Assembly (NCBI GenBank): GCA_964624795.1
Contig: CAZUZS010000023.1
Location: forward strand, 1-63,950
Source: CAZUZS01 sp964624795
GTDB lineage: Bacteria > Calditrichota > Calditrichia > RBG-13-44-9
Length of the DNA stretch: 63,950 nt
Direction of reading: 5' to 3'
In this document: piece by piece, positions 8,782 to 17,774 of the stretch
How the letters are laid out: each line of letters opens with the position of its first letter
Numbering within the stretch: the first letter of the stretch is position 1
Translations under genes and position numbers: made by a program
Notes under the pieces: generated by a model
Told to the model about the DNA's origin: nothing
Database searches by the model: none
Seen by the model: only the letters and a program-made list of their open reading frames with translations

Positions 8782-11700
8782 TCACCTGCTCCCACCTGAT
8801 TGTTTTGTTTCTCTTTCGTAATCTCCCGGGTGAAAATTTTATACAATACCGGGACAACCAGTAACGTCAATACGGTTGACACAGCCAATCCTCCGATAAT
8901 CGTCCAGCCCATGGGCGCCCACATGGTGCCGCCGCCCAACGTCAGCGGCAGCAATCCACCTATTGTGGTCGCAGTGGTGAGAATAATGGGCATGAAGCGG
9001 GTCTCGCCGGCTTCTTTCAAGGCTGGCAGTAAATCCGTTCCGCTTTCCCGAAGCTGGTTGGTATAATCAACCAAGATGATGGCATTGTTTACGACAATTC
9101 CTACCAGACTGGTCAAACCAACAAATGCAGTGAAGGAAAAGGAGTGGCCGGTGACCAGCAGCGCCACAATAGAACCGATAATCGCCAGCGGGATGGTCGC
9201 AAAAACAATCAGAGGCTGCAGGTAGGAACGGAATTGCAGAACCAGCACCCCAAAAATTCCGATCAGCGCCACCAGAACCGCCTTCGCCATCCCGCCGAAA
9301 GATTCTTCCCGGCTCTCCAGTTCACCACCCAGGTAATAATGATAACCGTGCGGCCAGCGGTAGTTTTTTAACTTCTCTATAATTCGGGAAGTAACCTTAT
9401 CCACGGAAGCATTTCCCGCAACGTCCGCCGTAACCGTGACACTCCGTTCCAGGTTGTGGTGAACAATTAGCATGGGCGTCGCTTTGAACTTCAGGTTAGC
9501 CAACTGGCGGAGCGGGATCATTGCCCCGCCTGGAGAGGCCACATAGATTTTATCAAAATCGGAGATCCTGGGCTTCTCGCGAAACGGTAAACGCACTACG
9601 ATGTCATAATCCTTCCCGTCAGCATCCCGGTATTGAGATACCGGCAGCCCGGCGATTCCCGCCCGCACGGTGCGGTCGATTTCCGCTAACGGTATGCCAA
9701 ACATGCCGGCTTTCTCCCGATTTATTTTTACAGACAGGTCAATTTTGGACGTGGAAAGCGGATTGTTGATATTTATCGTACCATCAGCGGATTCCACCAT
9801 CTTTTCCACATTGGCGGCGATTTTCTTGAGTACATCCAAATTTTCCCCGACAATCCGGATGGCAACCGGAGCTTCCACCGGCGGACCCTGCTCAAATTCC
9901 TTGACTTCTATTCTGGCGCCCGCATAATTTGCGAATTGCTCCCGGGTCTCAACCAGAAGTTTCTTAAAAATTTGCAGATCGTTTTGTTTTGTCTCTATAA
10001 AAATCTGGGCATGGTACGGTGCATTGCTTCTCGGAAAAATATTATAGTAGATTCGCGGATTGCCATGACCGATGTTAGTGGCATAGAGTCTTACTTCCGG
10101 CCGTTTCGCCAAAACCGACTCGACTTCGCGTGCAATGGAATCGGTTTTGTCAAAAGAAGTTCCCGCCGGTGCATTGATATTTATGATAAACTGTGGTTTT
10201 TCCGCTTTGGGGAAAAAGCTAACCCCCACCAGCGGGAAAAGCGACAGGCTCGCAAAGAAGACACCCAGTGCAACTGCCAGGATCAGTTTTGGGCGGGTGA
10301 GGGAAAAATTTAACGCGGTGCGGTAACGGGTTTCAATAAAATGATTCATCCTTTGCCGCAGCCGGTTCTTTCCATTACTATCTTGCGCCCGCAAAAATTT
10401 GCCGGAAAGATAAGGCGTCAGGGTCAGCGCCACGAGCAATGAAGCCGAAAGCGTAAAAACGACCGTTACCGGCATGCTGCGAATAAAATCCCCGGTAATA
10501 TTCTTCATCATTATGATGGGCACAAATGCAAGCAACGTGGTTGCAGTGGAGCTGACCACCGCCCAGGCGATTTGCGAGGTCCCCCGGATAGCACTTTCTT
10601 TTTTGCTGTAGCCCAATTTCATATAACGGGAAATGTTTTCCGTTACCACAATCGCATTATCCACCAACAGACCAAGGGCAATTACCAAGCCCGCGATGGA
10701 CATCTGCTCCAGCCCAAAATTGCTGAGATCGACAAAGCCGATTCCGATCAGGATGGAAATCGGAATCACCAGAATAACAATGAGGGAAGCGCGCACACTT
10801 ACCGCCAGCAATATGATTACCCCAACCAGAATCAATCCCTGCAGCAGATTAAGGAAAAAACCGTTTACCCGGTGCGAAACGCTGGTGGACTGATCAAAGA
10901 CAATGTGCATCTGCACTGAAGCAGGCAGCCCGGAAATGAAATCCGCCAGTTTCTGTTTCAGCCCGTCCGTTACATCGAAAATATTGGTGCCTTCCTTTTG
11001 GCTGGCGGTAATAAAAACCGCGCGTTGCCCATCAAACCGGGCACGGTAGGCCTGGTCCTCATAATTAAATTCTACATCCGCAATATCTTTCAGATGCACA
11101 ACATTGCCGCTTGCGCTGCTGATAATCGTATTGCGGAGATCATCGATCGACTGGTAGGAGCCACTGGTTTGGACGTTGAACCGTCGCGAGCCAATGTCGA
11201 TATCGCCGCCGGGGATAATCCGGTTGGCAGCCTGAATTGCTCCCATTACCTGGTTGAGTGGGATATGATTTAGTGCCATTTTCTGCAGATTTAAGGAAAC
11301 CCGCAATTGCTGCTCGGGGAATGCCCAGGTTTCCGCCTTTTTCACACCGGGCACTTTTTCAAAGCTCTTTTCCAGTTCCGTGGCGGCTTTCTCCAGCGTT
11401 CGATAACTGGCGGAGTCCGAAACCAGCGCCACTTGCAGCAGGTTTACATCGGAAATTGACCACTTCAGGACGTCTGTGCTCAGGATTTCATCCGGGAGTT
11501 TGTCGCGGATGCTGTTTACTTTCTGCACTACATCCGAATATTTCTCATCCGGATCGGCTCCGGAAAGAAATTCTACCCCAACAACCGCCACGCCGTCCTC
11601 CGCCGAAGAACTAATCTGTTTAATATCTTCCAGCTCATTGATCGCTTTTTCGATGGGATCGATTACCATCTCTTCCAGGTCCACCGGATTGGCGCCAGGA

Positions 11701-11852
11701 TAAACCACCGTGACGGAACTCCCGGCTGGTGAAATCTGTGGATCTTCGGAACGGGGCATGGTCAAAAATGAGACGACGCCGGCAAGCGTCAACAAAATAA
11801 TCATTATAAATGTAAACTGGTGATTTTCGATGGCTAGCCTGGGTAAACGCAT
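8778..11852 (-). CDS. RND-family efflux permease (AcrB/HAE-1-like)
   Basis: Inner-membrane proton-driven transporter of 1024 residues with the RND plan: a TM segment at the N-terminus (FTFIMIILLTLAGVV), a large periplasmic loop, a TM block, a second periplasmic loop, and a last TM block. TM4 keeps an acidic proton-relay residue (GLLVDNAIVVTENI: DN, not the DD of AcrB). TM10 has VNNAIILVDY where AcrB has its relay lysine, so this is a divergent HAE-type pump. ATG 11852 has AGAGGAG upstream. It sits between the adaptor gene (37 bases) and the IYD-like flavoprotein (ATGA overlap). It should form a tripartite pump with the adjacent adaptor and TolC protein under TetR control. Confidence 0.93.
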   Translation of the reverse strand: MRLPRLAIENHQFTFIMIILLTLAGVVSFLTMPRSEDPQISPAGSSVTVVYPGANPVDLEEMVIDPIEKAINELEDIKQISSSAEDGVAVVGVEFLSGADPDEKYSDVVQKVNSIRDKLPDEILSTDVLKWSISDVNLLQVALVSDSASYRTLEKAATELEKSFEKVPGVKKAETWAFPEQQLRVSLNLQKMALNHIPLNQVMGAIQAANRIIPGGDIDIGSRRFNVQTSGSYQSIDDLRNTIISSASGNVVHLKDIADVEFNYEDQAYRARFDGQRAVFITASQKEGTNIFDVTDGLKQKLADFISGLPASVQMHIVFDQSTSVSHRVNGFFLNLLQGLILVGVIILLAVSVRASLIVILVIPISILIGIGFVDLSNFGLEQMSIAGLVIALGLLVDNAIVVTENISRYMKLGYSKKESAIRGTSQIAWAVVSSTATTLLAFVPIIMMKNITGDFIRSMPVTVVFTLSASLLVALTLTPYLSGKFLRAQDSNGKNRLRQRMNHFIETRYRTALNFSLTRPKLILAVALGVFFASLSLFPLVGVSFFPKAEKPQFIININAPAGTSFDKTDSIAREVESVLAKRPEVRLYATNIGHGNPRIYYNIFPRSNAPYHAQIFIETKQNDLQIFKKLLVETREQFANYAGARIEVKEFEQGPPVEAPVAIRIVGENLDVLKKIAANVEKMVESADGTININNPLSTSKIDLSVKINREKAGMFGIPLAEIDRTVRAGIAGLPVSQYRDADGKDYDIVVRLPFREKPRISDFDKIYVASPGGAMIPLRQLANLKFKATPMLIVHHNLERSVTVTADVAGNASVDKVTSRIIEKLKNYRWPHGYHYYLGGELESREESFGGMAKAVLVALIGIFGVLVLQFRSYLQPLIVFATIPLAIIGSIVALLVTGHSFSFTAFVGLTSLVGIVVNNAIILVDYTNQLRESGTDLLPALKEAGETRFMPIILTTATTIGGLLPLTLGGGTMWAPMGWTIIGGLAVSTVLTLLVVPVLYKIFTREITKEKQNNQVGAGE

Positions 11853-11889
11853 TACGTTGCTCCTCTAAAAATTTGAACGGAAAACCGTT

Positions 11890-12939
11890 TCAATTCACGA
11901 TTTGGACCGCCGCCCCATCCGATAAATATTGGGCCCCGTCGGCTGCGATTTTTTGACCTGTTTTCAAACCGGAGTGTATCGCCACCTGGTTGTCCAGAAT
12001 CTTCCAAATTCTCACCGCCTGTTTCGAGACCGAATTGCCGTCCGTATTCAGCCGGTACACAGCTCCGCGATCCCCATCGGCTTCCGCCAGTGCAGTGGCG
12101 GGGATCAGGTAACATGTAACAGTTTTTGAAGGAAAGATTTCGACTTCCGCCACAAAACCCGACATCAGGCGATTTTTATTTCCCTTCATCCTCAGCTCTA
12201 CCTCAAATGTTCCGCTCATGGGATCGGCGGCTCCCGAAATTTCACTTACCTCCGCCCTGAATATTTTGCCGGGATAAGCATCAAATGACAACCGCGCCGA
12301 ATCGCCTATTTCCAGCCGGACGATGTCACGATCCGCTACGCCGGCGTTTACCACCCAATCGCCGGAGGTGGATCCAAAGTAGATTATGGGATCACCGGGC
12401 CTTACCATTTCATTGGTTTCCACAAAACGCTTCAATATTCTTCCCCCGGAAGGCGCATTAATAGAGGCGTGGCGCAGGTTGAACCTGGCAATCTCCAGGC
12501 CCGAAGCTGCCATGGTCACAGCGGTTTCCGAATTCTGCAACTGCTCCAACGTTGCCACACTGTCGGAGTACAGATTTTTCACGCGCTCATAGTCCCGTTT
12601 TGCTTTTTCCAGAGCGCTGGAAGCCTGCTCTACCTGTGCCTGAATTTCGGGCAGTTTCAAGCTGGCAAGCAACCGGCCCTCCTTGACCTGCTGTCCCTCG
12701 CCAACATAGATCTTGTCCACTATCCCCCCTATTTTAAAGGAGAGCCGGACCTGGTTTTTGGAGGACAGCAAACCGCTGGTCACCACAGGTGTTGAAATTT
12801 CGCTCTGCGTTACTTCTGCAATTTGCACCGGAATCCTGACTGTTTCGGCCTCCTGCCCGGTTTCACTCCCGCACTGCAGGAGCGAGGCCAACAATAGCCC
12901 TCCCGAGATGCATGCTAACAACTTTTTGCCATTTTTCAT
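11890..12939 (-). CDS. RND efflux periplasmic adaptor (membrane fusion protein), lipoprotein
   Basis: A protein of 349 residues. An N-terminal lipoprotein signal (about residues 1-23, lipobox LLQC) should anchor it in the inner membrane. It shows the biotinyl-lipoyl half (SGLLSSKNQVRLSFKIGGIVDKIYVGEGQQVKEG), an alpha-hairpin with coiled-coil character (QAQVEQASSALEKAKRDYER...), the second lipoyl half (INAPSGGRILKRFVETNEMV) and a beta-barrel domain. It joins the permease to the TolC channel. It lies 33 bases from tolC and 37 from the permease gene, in the same operon. Confidence 0.92.
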   Translation of the reverse strand: MKNGKKLLACISGGLLLASLLQCGSETGQEAETVRIPVQIAEVTQSEISTPVVTSGLLSSKNQVRLSFKIGGIVDKIYVGEGQQVKEGRLLASLKLPEIQAQVEQASSALEKAKRDYERVKNLYSDSVATLEQLQNSETAVTMAASGLEIARFNLRHASINAPSGGRILKRFVETNEMVRPGDPIIYFGSTSGDWVVNAGVADRDIVRLEIGDSARLSFDAYPGKIFRAEVSEISGAADPMSGTFEVELRMKGNKNRLMSGFVAEVEIFPSKTVTCYLIPATALAEADGDRGAVYRLNTDGNSVSKQAVRIWKILDNQVAIHSGLKTGQKIAADGAQYLSDGAAVQIVN

Positions 12940-12972
12940 GGTCGACTCCAGGTTTTATAAAATCTTTGATTA

Positions 12973-14364
12973 TTATCTTTTCAGACGATCTAATTTTTCG
13001 GAAATAGGGTAACTCGCCGTCGCTCTCTCCAGCTCCGACAGTCCAATCCGGTAATCGAAGCTGGTGATTATTTCGTTGATTTCGGCCCGGGTCAGGGCGT
13101 TTTGGGAATCCAGATATTCAATCTGCAACGCCATGCCTTGCGCATATTTCCGGTTCATAATTTGGAAAGATTCGCGGGCGCTTCTAAGCCGGTCCCGGGC
13201 GGTCGACAGGCTCTTCCGCGCAACTTCCAGCTCATAAAATGCTTTGCGCACTTCCAACCTGATCTGGTTTTGCAATTCCAGGTTGCGCATAACAAGCTTC
13301 TTCTTTTCAATCTGCGCTTGTTGAATTCGGGCCTTGTCCTGGAAACCGTTGAAGAGATTCCACTGCATAACCGCCGATGCCATCCAGTAGTCATCTTTGC
13401 TGGTGAAACGGTATTTTTCCCCCTGAATGCCATAATCCACTGCTACCGACAATCCCGGCAGGAAAGCGGATTTGGAGAGACTGGCGCTGTTTTTTGCAGC
13501 ATTTGCAGCGGAGTAGATCTGGCGAAGTTCTTCCCGGCCTTCCAATGCTTTTTCCTCTGCTGCCTTCAGATCGGCAATTTGTGCGGGTTGCGAAAGCATT
13601 TTAGCATCAACAATTCCGATAGAATCGTTTAGCGCGCGGTTTAGCAGGAAATTAAAATATGCAGATGCCAATTTTCTGTTTTTCTGCGCTTCCGCGATTT
13701 CCTGCTGCAACGAACTCAACTCCGTTTGCGCGCGGTACACGGCCTCTTTCGTGACTTTCTGGTTTTCGAACAATTTTTCGCTGACCCGCAGGTTCTCGTT
13801 TAACAAAACCTCTGTTTTCTTATAAAGCAGGGCGACCTGAACCGTCTTTAAGTAATTGAAATACGCTTTTTTGACTTCCGCTACCAGTTGCCGTGCGTAG
13901 ACATCCCTGGCCGATTCCTGCGCATTGGAAAGGTCCGATTTTATTTTGTAATTGTAGATAAGGGCCGGCTGGAAAATGGGTTGAACAAGGCGAACTTTGG
14001 TTTCTTGTTCTTCTTTTCGCAGAAATGGAACCGATTCATTAGGAATATTTGTGGGAAAGTACTGCTGCCCCAGGATCTGGTTAAGCGTCTGGTATACCGG
14101 ATTCACCAAATCGCCAACCGGGATGTCTATCATACGACCGCCCCCGGCGCGTGAATACCGGGCATCTATCCCAATGGAAGGCAGAAACATTCCGCGGGCT
14201 TCTCTCAGCGCCGCCATACTTTTCTGAAACGAGAAATCCTGTTGTCTCAGCGCCAGGTTTTTTTCCAGAGCTACAGCAATATATTTGTCAAGAACACCAT
14301 CCTGCCCGAAGGCCGAAGTCACTACCAAAAACAGGAAAAGGCATGCAATTGCTTTTTTGACCAT
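12973..14364 (-). CDS. TolC-family outer-membrane efflux protein
   Basis: A protein of 463 residues with a Sec signal peptide (MVKKAIACLFLFLVVTSAFG-Q). It has two repeated TolC-like halves with long amphipathic helices (for example the SARDVYARQLVAEVKKAYFNY and QNQIRLEVRKAFYELEVARK regions) and the C-terminal ALTRAEINEIITSFDYRIG segment typical of the family. It forms the trimeric outer-membrane exit duct of the pump. ATG 14364 follows AGGAGATGTGTT. It lies 85 bases after tetR on the same strand. No separate strong promoter is seen in that gap, so read-through from the tetR promoter is likely. Confidence 0.92.
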   Translation of the reverse strand: MVKKAIACLFLFLVVTSAFGQDGVLDKYIAVALEKNLALRQQDFSFQKSMAALREARGMFLPSIGIDARYSRAGGGRMIDIPVGDLVNPVYQTLNQILGQQYFPTNIPNESVPFLRKEEQETKVRLVQPIFQPALIYNYKIKSDLSNAQESARDVYARQLVAEVKKAYFNYLKTVQVALLYKKTEVLLNENLRVSEKLFENQKVTKEAVYRAQTELSSLQQEIAEAQKNRKLASAYFNFLLNRALNDSIGIVDAKMLSQPAQIADLKAAEEKALEGREELRQIYSAANAAKNSASLSKSAFLPGLSVAVDYGIQGEKYRFTSKDDYWMASAVMQWNLFNGFQDKARIQQAQIEKKKLVMRNLELQNQIRLEVRKAFYELEVARKSLSTARDRLRSARESFQIMNRKYAQGMALQIEYLDSQNALTRAEINEIITSFDYRIGLSELERATASYPISEKLDRLKR

Positions 14365-14449
14365 AACACATCTCCTGACTCATTGTAAAATTTATGACGC
14401 CCGGTCACCGTTCGGGCAAAAAAAATGTCTGCTTCTTCCGGCCAGGTCG

Positions 14450-15097
14450 CTAATTTTCGTTTGCCGGTGCTAATGCGTGAAATATGAGTGCAAAGAATTC
14501 TTCCACCAGATCTTCGGGATTAAATAATTCCAGTTGGCGGATGTGTTCACCCTCCCTGGCAATCAATTGTATGACGCCGTTGCTCAGACCTTGCAGCAGG
14601 AATGCTGTTTTCATGGGATCCAGGTCGGCGCGGATACTTCCGTCTGCCACGCCGATACGGATGGCTTCAGCAACCGGCTGCATCACTTGTTGCCCCAACC
14701 GATGGCATTGCAAAAAAAGATCGTTTTCCTCCATCTCCGCCAATTGCGTCAACTCGTAATGGACGATTGTGCTGAAATACTCAGAATGTTCCTGGGAATA
14801 ACGGTAATATGCCTCACCAATTGCCCGGATTTTTTCAACGCCGGTAGACTGGCTCTCAACAGCGCTGTTGAACAAATCCACCAGTAGCTGCATAGCTCGC
14901 TGCGAAATTCCAAGGTACAGTTCCTCTTTGCTTTTAAAATAGAGATAGAGCGTACCCTTGCTCAACTCTGCCTGCTCGGCAATTTCGTCCATTGTTGCAA
15001 CATTAAAGCCCCTGGAAAAAAATACTTTTTCAGCGGCATCCAGTATGTCATTTCGTCTTCTCTCTTTTTCCCTTTCGCGGCGTTCCGAAATCCCCAT
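14450..15097 (-). CDS. TetR/AcrR-family transcriptional repressor
   Basis: A protein of 215 residues. The N-terminal helix-turn-helix is clear (RRNDILDAAEKVFFSRGF, then MDEIAEQAELSKGTLYLYF), and the all-helical C-terminal half is the ligand/dimer domain. ATG 15097 has a full AAGGAGG seven bases upstream (15104-15110). It is the first gene of the operon with tolC, the adaptor, the RND permease and the IYD-like enzyme. A perfect palindrome lies between its promoter and start codon, so it very likely represses itself and the pump until an inducer binds. The inducer is unknown; a pump or deiodinase substrate is a reasonable guess. Confidence 0.92.
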   Translation of the reverse strand: MGISERREREKERRRNDILDAAEKVFFSRGFNVATMDEIAEQAELSKGTLYLYFKSKEELYLGISQRAMQLLVDLFNSAVESQSTGVEKIRAIGEAYYRYSQEHSEYFSTIVHYELTQLAEMEENDLFLQCHRLGQQVMQPVAEAIRIGVADGSIRADLDPMKTAFLLQGLSNGVIQLIAREGEHIRQLELFNPEDLVEEFFALIFHALAPANEN

Positions 15098-15139
15098 TCA
15101 CACCCTCCTTTAATTCAACAAGTATATCTGGCAACACAA

Positions 15140-15156
15140 ACTGACCAACGGTCAGT
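15140..15156. promoter_or_regulatory. TetR operator (perfect 7-3-7 palindrome)
   Basis: ACTGACC-AAC-GGTCAGT is a perfect inverted repeat with a three-base centre, the size and form of TetR/AcrR-family operators. It lies just downstream of the expected transcription start of the tetR promoter and 43 bases before the tetR start codon, so a bound repressor would block initiation or early elongation. Confidence 0.8.
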
Positions 15157-15167
15157 AATTGGACGAC

Positions 15168-15196
15168 AATATATTTGGTCAATACTCGTTTGTCAA
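15168..15196 (-). promoter_or_regulatory. Sigma70-type promoter of the tetR-efflux operon
   Basis: On the minus strand: TTGACA (15196-15191, perfect -35), a 17-base spacer and TATATT (15173-15168, five of six bases of the -10). This is the best promoter in the window. Transcription should start near 15160, a few bases before the operator palindrome. The TTGGTCAA-like half-site inside the spacer resembles one arm of the operator. Confidence 0.8.
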
Positions 15197-15238
15197 GATC
15201 TTTTTTCGGAAATAATTTTTCGAGGTTATTGGCAATCC

Positions 15239-16555
15239 TCAGAGGGACAGGACAGCCCGCAGGTCGATGGCAAGCGCATTCATTACATTCGGATTCGTAT
15301 TGGGATTGATCACATACTGGATGTCCGGTTGTATATCCAGCCACGGCGCCGCCTGCAAAATATAGGTGAGTTCCAGATTCCACTCGGCGTTTTCCACACC
15401 GGTCCCTGCCATCAATTGATGCTTTTTGTACAGGCTTCCATTGAAGGCTCCGGCTGCGGCAAAACCGAGACGGTCATCACTTCTGCCCGGTATCAAGCCA
15501 ACATACGAGCATCCGGCACCGAAGTATCTCGAGAAACGGTTGATTGTGCCATTGGCCAGGCCCGCCCGGAAAAAAAGCGTGAGACCTTCCGATCGACTGT
15601 TTTTTTCATGGAAAACAGTCCGCTCACCGATAACATATATGCCCTGGTTTCCGCGTACTTTTGAGGATTTCCCGCTATTCTCCGCGACACCAAGTCGATT
15701 GAATTTCGCCGAATAAACCCAGTAGCCCAATGCTATTTTTCCATCGTACCAGGGGGTTGCAAGCCTACCCAACCTGCGGCGTCCTTTCAGGTGTCGGTAA
15801 AACGATTTCTCGGCTACATTCAGATCAAAGAGGGAAATTTCAGTGGCAGATAATATCCCATTCTCATCGTCGAATACAAGGTGTGTGCCGCGCGGATTGG
15901 TTGGATCCCCGGCAACCCCATTGAGAACAACCGATTTAATCGACGCCCAGACGGTTGGGGCACAATCAATCCGCAGTCCCAGAGTTGTATTGGGAAAAAT
16001 TGAAGGCCCGTTTTCCCCGGTCTGGGAAAATGTGGGATCGATTCCGTGAGAGGCGTTGATAAAGGGCAAGCTGGATTCCAGAACATCAAACTCAGAGTTC
16101 AGATCATACAACCCGAACAACAGCGACAACTTGCTTTTATAAAGGTTTTGCTGGTACCACGCCTCGTATATTTTCCAGGTATTGTAGGCAGCTATATTGC
16201 TGACTTCCTGCGCATCTCCAACATAATTGCTCGGATCGCCTCCGCCGTCGCCCAATCCGTAAATAAAAAAAATCCCATTTTTAAATCCGATCAATTTTCC
16301 CGCATCGGCGGTCAGGACCAAATCTGCATTGTATAGAAAAGTGCCTCGCCGCTGGAGACCGCCTGAAACATTCGCAAAATTTTCCCCAGTGAAGACGGCC
16401 TCGAATGATAAGCCCTGCGCTGCAAGCCGGGTGCGCAATCCACCCCAGTTACCCGTCAGGTGATCCTGATGGAATAATTTGGCCAGGCCGTTTTGGGCGC
16501 CGGCCTTTAGCGGTAACAAACTGAAGGCAAACAGCAATAACCAAATCAACGCCAT
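15239..16555 (-). CDS. Carbohydrate-selective porin, OprB family
   Basis: Outer-membrane beta-barrel porin of 438 residues, likely for passive uptake of sugars or other small solutes. Start ATG 16555 is chosen because it gives a clean signal peptide (MALIWLLLFAFSLLPLKAGA-Q). A longer TTG-started frame would run into the neighbouring coiled-coil gene. Family features: HLTGNWGGLRTRLAAQGL near the mature N-terminus, then LYDLNSEFDVLESSLPFINASHG, and the C-terminal QPDIQYVINPNTNPNVMNAL with an aromatic/Leu-rich last strand. It is 142 bases upstream of tetR on the same strand, with no terminator recognised between. A sugar-uptake operon is not next to it. Confidence 0.88.
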   Translation of the reverse strand: MALIWLLLFAFSLLPLKAGAQNGLAKLFHQDHLTGNWGGLRTRLAAQGLSFEAVFTGENFANVSGGLQRRGTFLYNADLVLTADAGKLIGFKNGIFFIYGLGDGGGDPSNYVGDAQEVSNIAAYNTWKIYEAWYQQNLYKSKLSLLFGLYDLNSEFDVLESSLPFINASHGIDPTFSQTGENGPSIFPNTTLGLRIDCAPTVWASIKSVVLNGVAGDPTNPRGTHLVFDDENGILSATEISLFDLNVAEKSFYRHLKGRRRLGRLATPWYDGKIALGYWVYSAKFNRLGVAENSGKSSKVRGNQGIYVIGERTVFHEKNSRSEGLTLFFRAGLANGTINRFSRYFGAGCSYVGLIPGRSDDRLGFAAAGAFNGSLYKKHQLMAGTGVENAEWNLELTYILQAAPWLDIQPDIQYVINPNTNPNVMNALAIDLRAVLSL

Positions 16556-16634
16556 TCGGCTTCTGAACACAAGCTGACATATGTTGTTCAAAATCGGATG
16601 AACAGATTTATTTGATGCCAGAACGAGATGGCGG

Positions 16635-16922
16635 CTATTTAAATTTTGATACCGCTCTTTCAAACGCGCCTCTTAGTTCTTTGAAAGATCTCTCGGCGCC
16701 GGATTTGAGTTCTTCCCATGCTTCCTCTCCTGAACCCCGCAATTCTGTAATTTGTTTGTTGGCAGCATTAACTTTGTCGCGCAACAGTTCAATCTGTTTG
16801 TTGTATTTAACTTTGGCATCGGCGGTGGCTTTATCCCCTTTTTCGATCAATTCATCGATTTTTGCACTCCACTCCTTAAGCTGTGCTTCCAATCTTTCGA
16901 TGTATGCTTCACGTTTACTCAT
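16635..16922 (-). CDS. Small coiled-coil protein (sll1863-like stress protein family)
   Basis: A charged, almost wholly helical protein of 95 residues (MSKREAYIERLEAQLKEWS..., ending ELRGAFERAVSKFK). Proteins with this pattern are widespread, usually annotated as coiled-coil or sll1863-family stress-response proteins, and the function is poorly known. The start at ATG 16922 has GGGAGAAG upstream. A longer frame to 17012 adds residues unlike the family. No signal peptide, so cytoplasmic. It is 79 bases before the OprB porin gene. Confidence 0.75.
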   Translation of the reverse strand: MSKREAYIERLEAQLKEWSAKIDELIEKGDKATADAKVKYNKQIELLRDKVNAANKQITELRGSGEEAWEELKSGAERSFKELRGAFERAVSKFK

Positions 16923-17080
16923 GGCTTCTCCCACATCTTCCAAAATTTTGTTTCTTATCGTCCACTTTTCTGCAGTGCCCTGATGGAGTTCAAATATACA
17001 AAATATTTCCAAACGAGTAAAAATATTTCGGTGCCCTCCCGGCGCAAAGACTATTTCTCGGAAATAAGCAATTACGGGTT

Positions 17081-17581
17081 TTAATCGAGGAGGCTGAGAT
17101 AAGCCATGAGCAGGTCTTTTGCGATGCTCGAATCAGCGGAAATCCAGAACAGTTGCGATCTATCCGCAAAAACAATGTGGACCTGGCCAAGCCCGCGGCA
17201 GCGGTAAATTTCCCGCCCTCTAAAATCAGAATATTTCCCGCCGGAAAATGCCGATTTTATAGCAGAAATTTTGCGTGTCATTTTTAGCCAGTCTTCGCGG
17301 GCTTTCAGGGTTGTTTTATAAAAAGTGATATAGATAGTCGCAGAGGTTTCCCCGCTGTAAAATCCGATTTCACTTTCCCTTGTCGTAACCTGCCGCAAAT
17401 GAAGACGCTCAAGAAATTCATCGGCCGCCTGCTTACCGGTGATTTTTCCGGCTAACCGCAACCCGCGGATTTCGTTGGGCAGACTTCCCTGCTGATGCTC
17501 GCATCCGACGGAAACAAATATGCAGATCAGAAGGAAGAAGCAAAAGGGATGGTGACATGAAGACCGCAATACTTTTCTCAT
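17081..17581 (-). CDS. Putative lipoprotein, unknown function
   Basis: A product of 166 residues. The N-terminus (MRKVLRSSCHHPFCFFLLICIF...) ends in a lipobox, SVGC, so it should be an exported lipoprotein. The mature part has mixed alpha/beta character (GKQAADEFLERLHLR; SATIYITFYKTTLKAREDW; GQVHIVFADRSQLFWISAD) and no domain I recognise. Start ATG 17581 is chosen for the signal peptide. The open frame runs further upstream, but that part is not protein-like and overlaps the next gene. Its neighbours on the strand are also exported or membrane proteins of unknown role. Confidence 0.65.
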   Translation of the reverse strand: MRKVLRSSCHHPFCFFLLICIFVSVGCEHQQGSLPNEIRGLRLAGKITGKQAADEFLERLHLRQVTTRESEIGFYSGETSATIYITFYKTTLKAREDWLKMTRKISAIKSAFSGGKYSDFRGREIYRCRGLGQVHIVFADRSQLFWISADSSIAKDLLMAYLSLLD

Positions 17582-17774
17582 TTCCCCGGGGAACCGAAGT
17601 ACTCTCTCCCAGGCAAAACATCCAACAATTCCCCGGCCAGAGGATTCCCGATGAGACCAAACCAGTTTAACAAACAGACAATTCACGCTGTGGACAGTCA
17701 GATCAAATAAATTGAATGAATGGGTTTGGGGGTGCAAAATTCTCCGATTAGATGGACTGCGCGCCCAAATTTTA

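Noticed and set aside
14399..14417. A hairpin between tetR and tolC as an internal terminator.
   Set aside because: The stem is only five to six bases, and the A/T run lies on the wrong side for the minus-strand direction of these genes.
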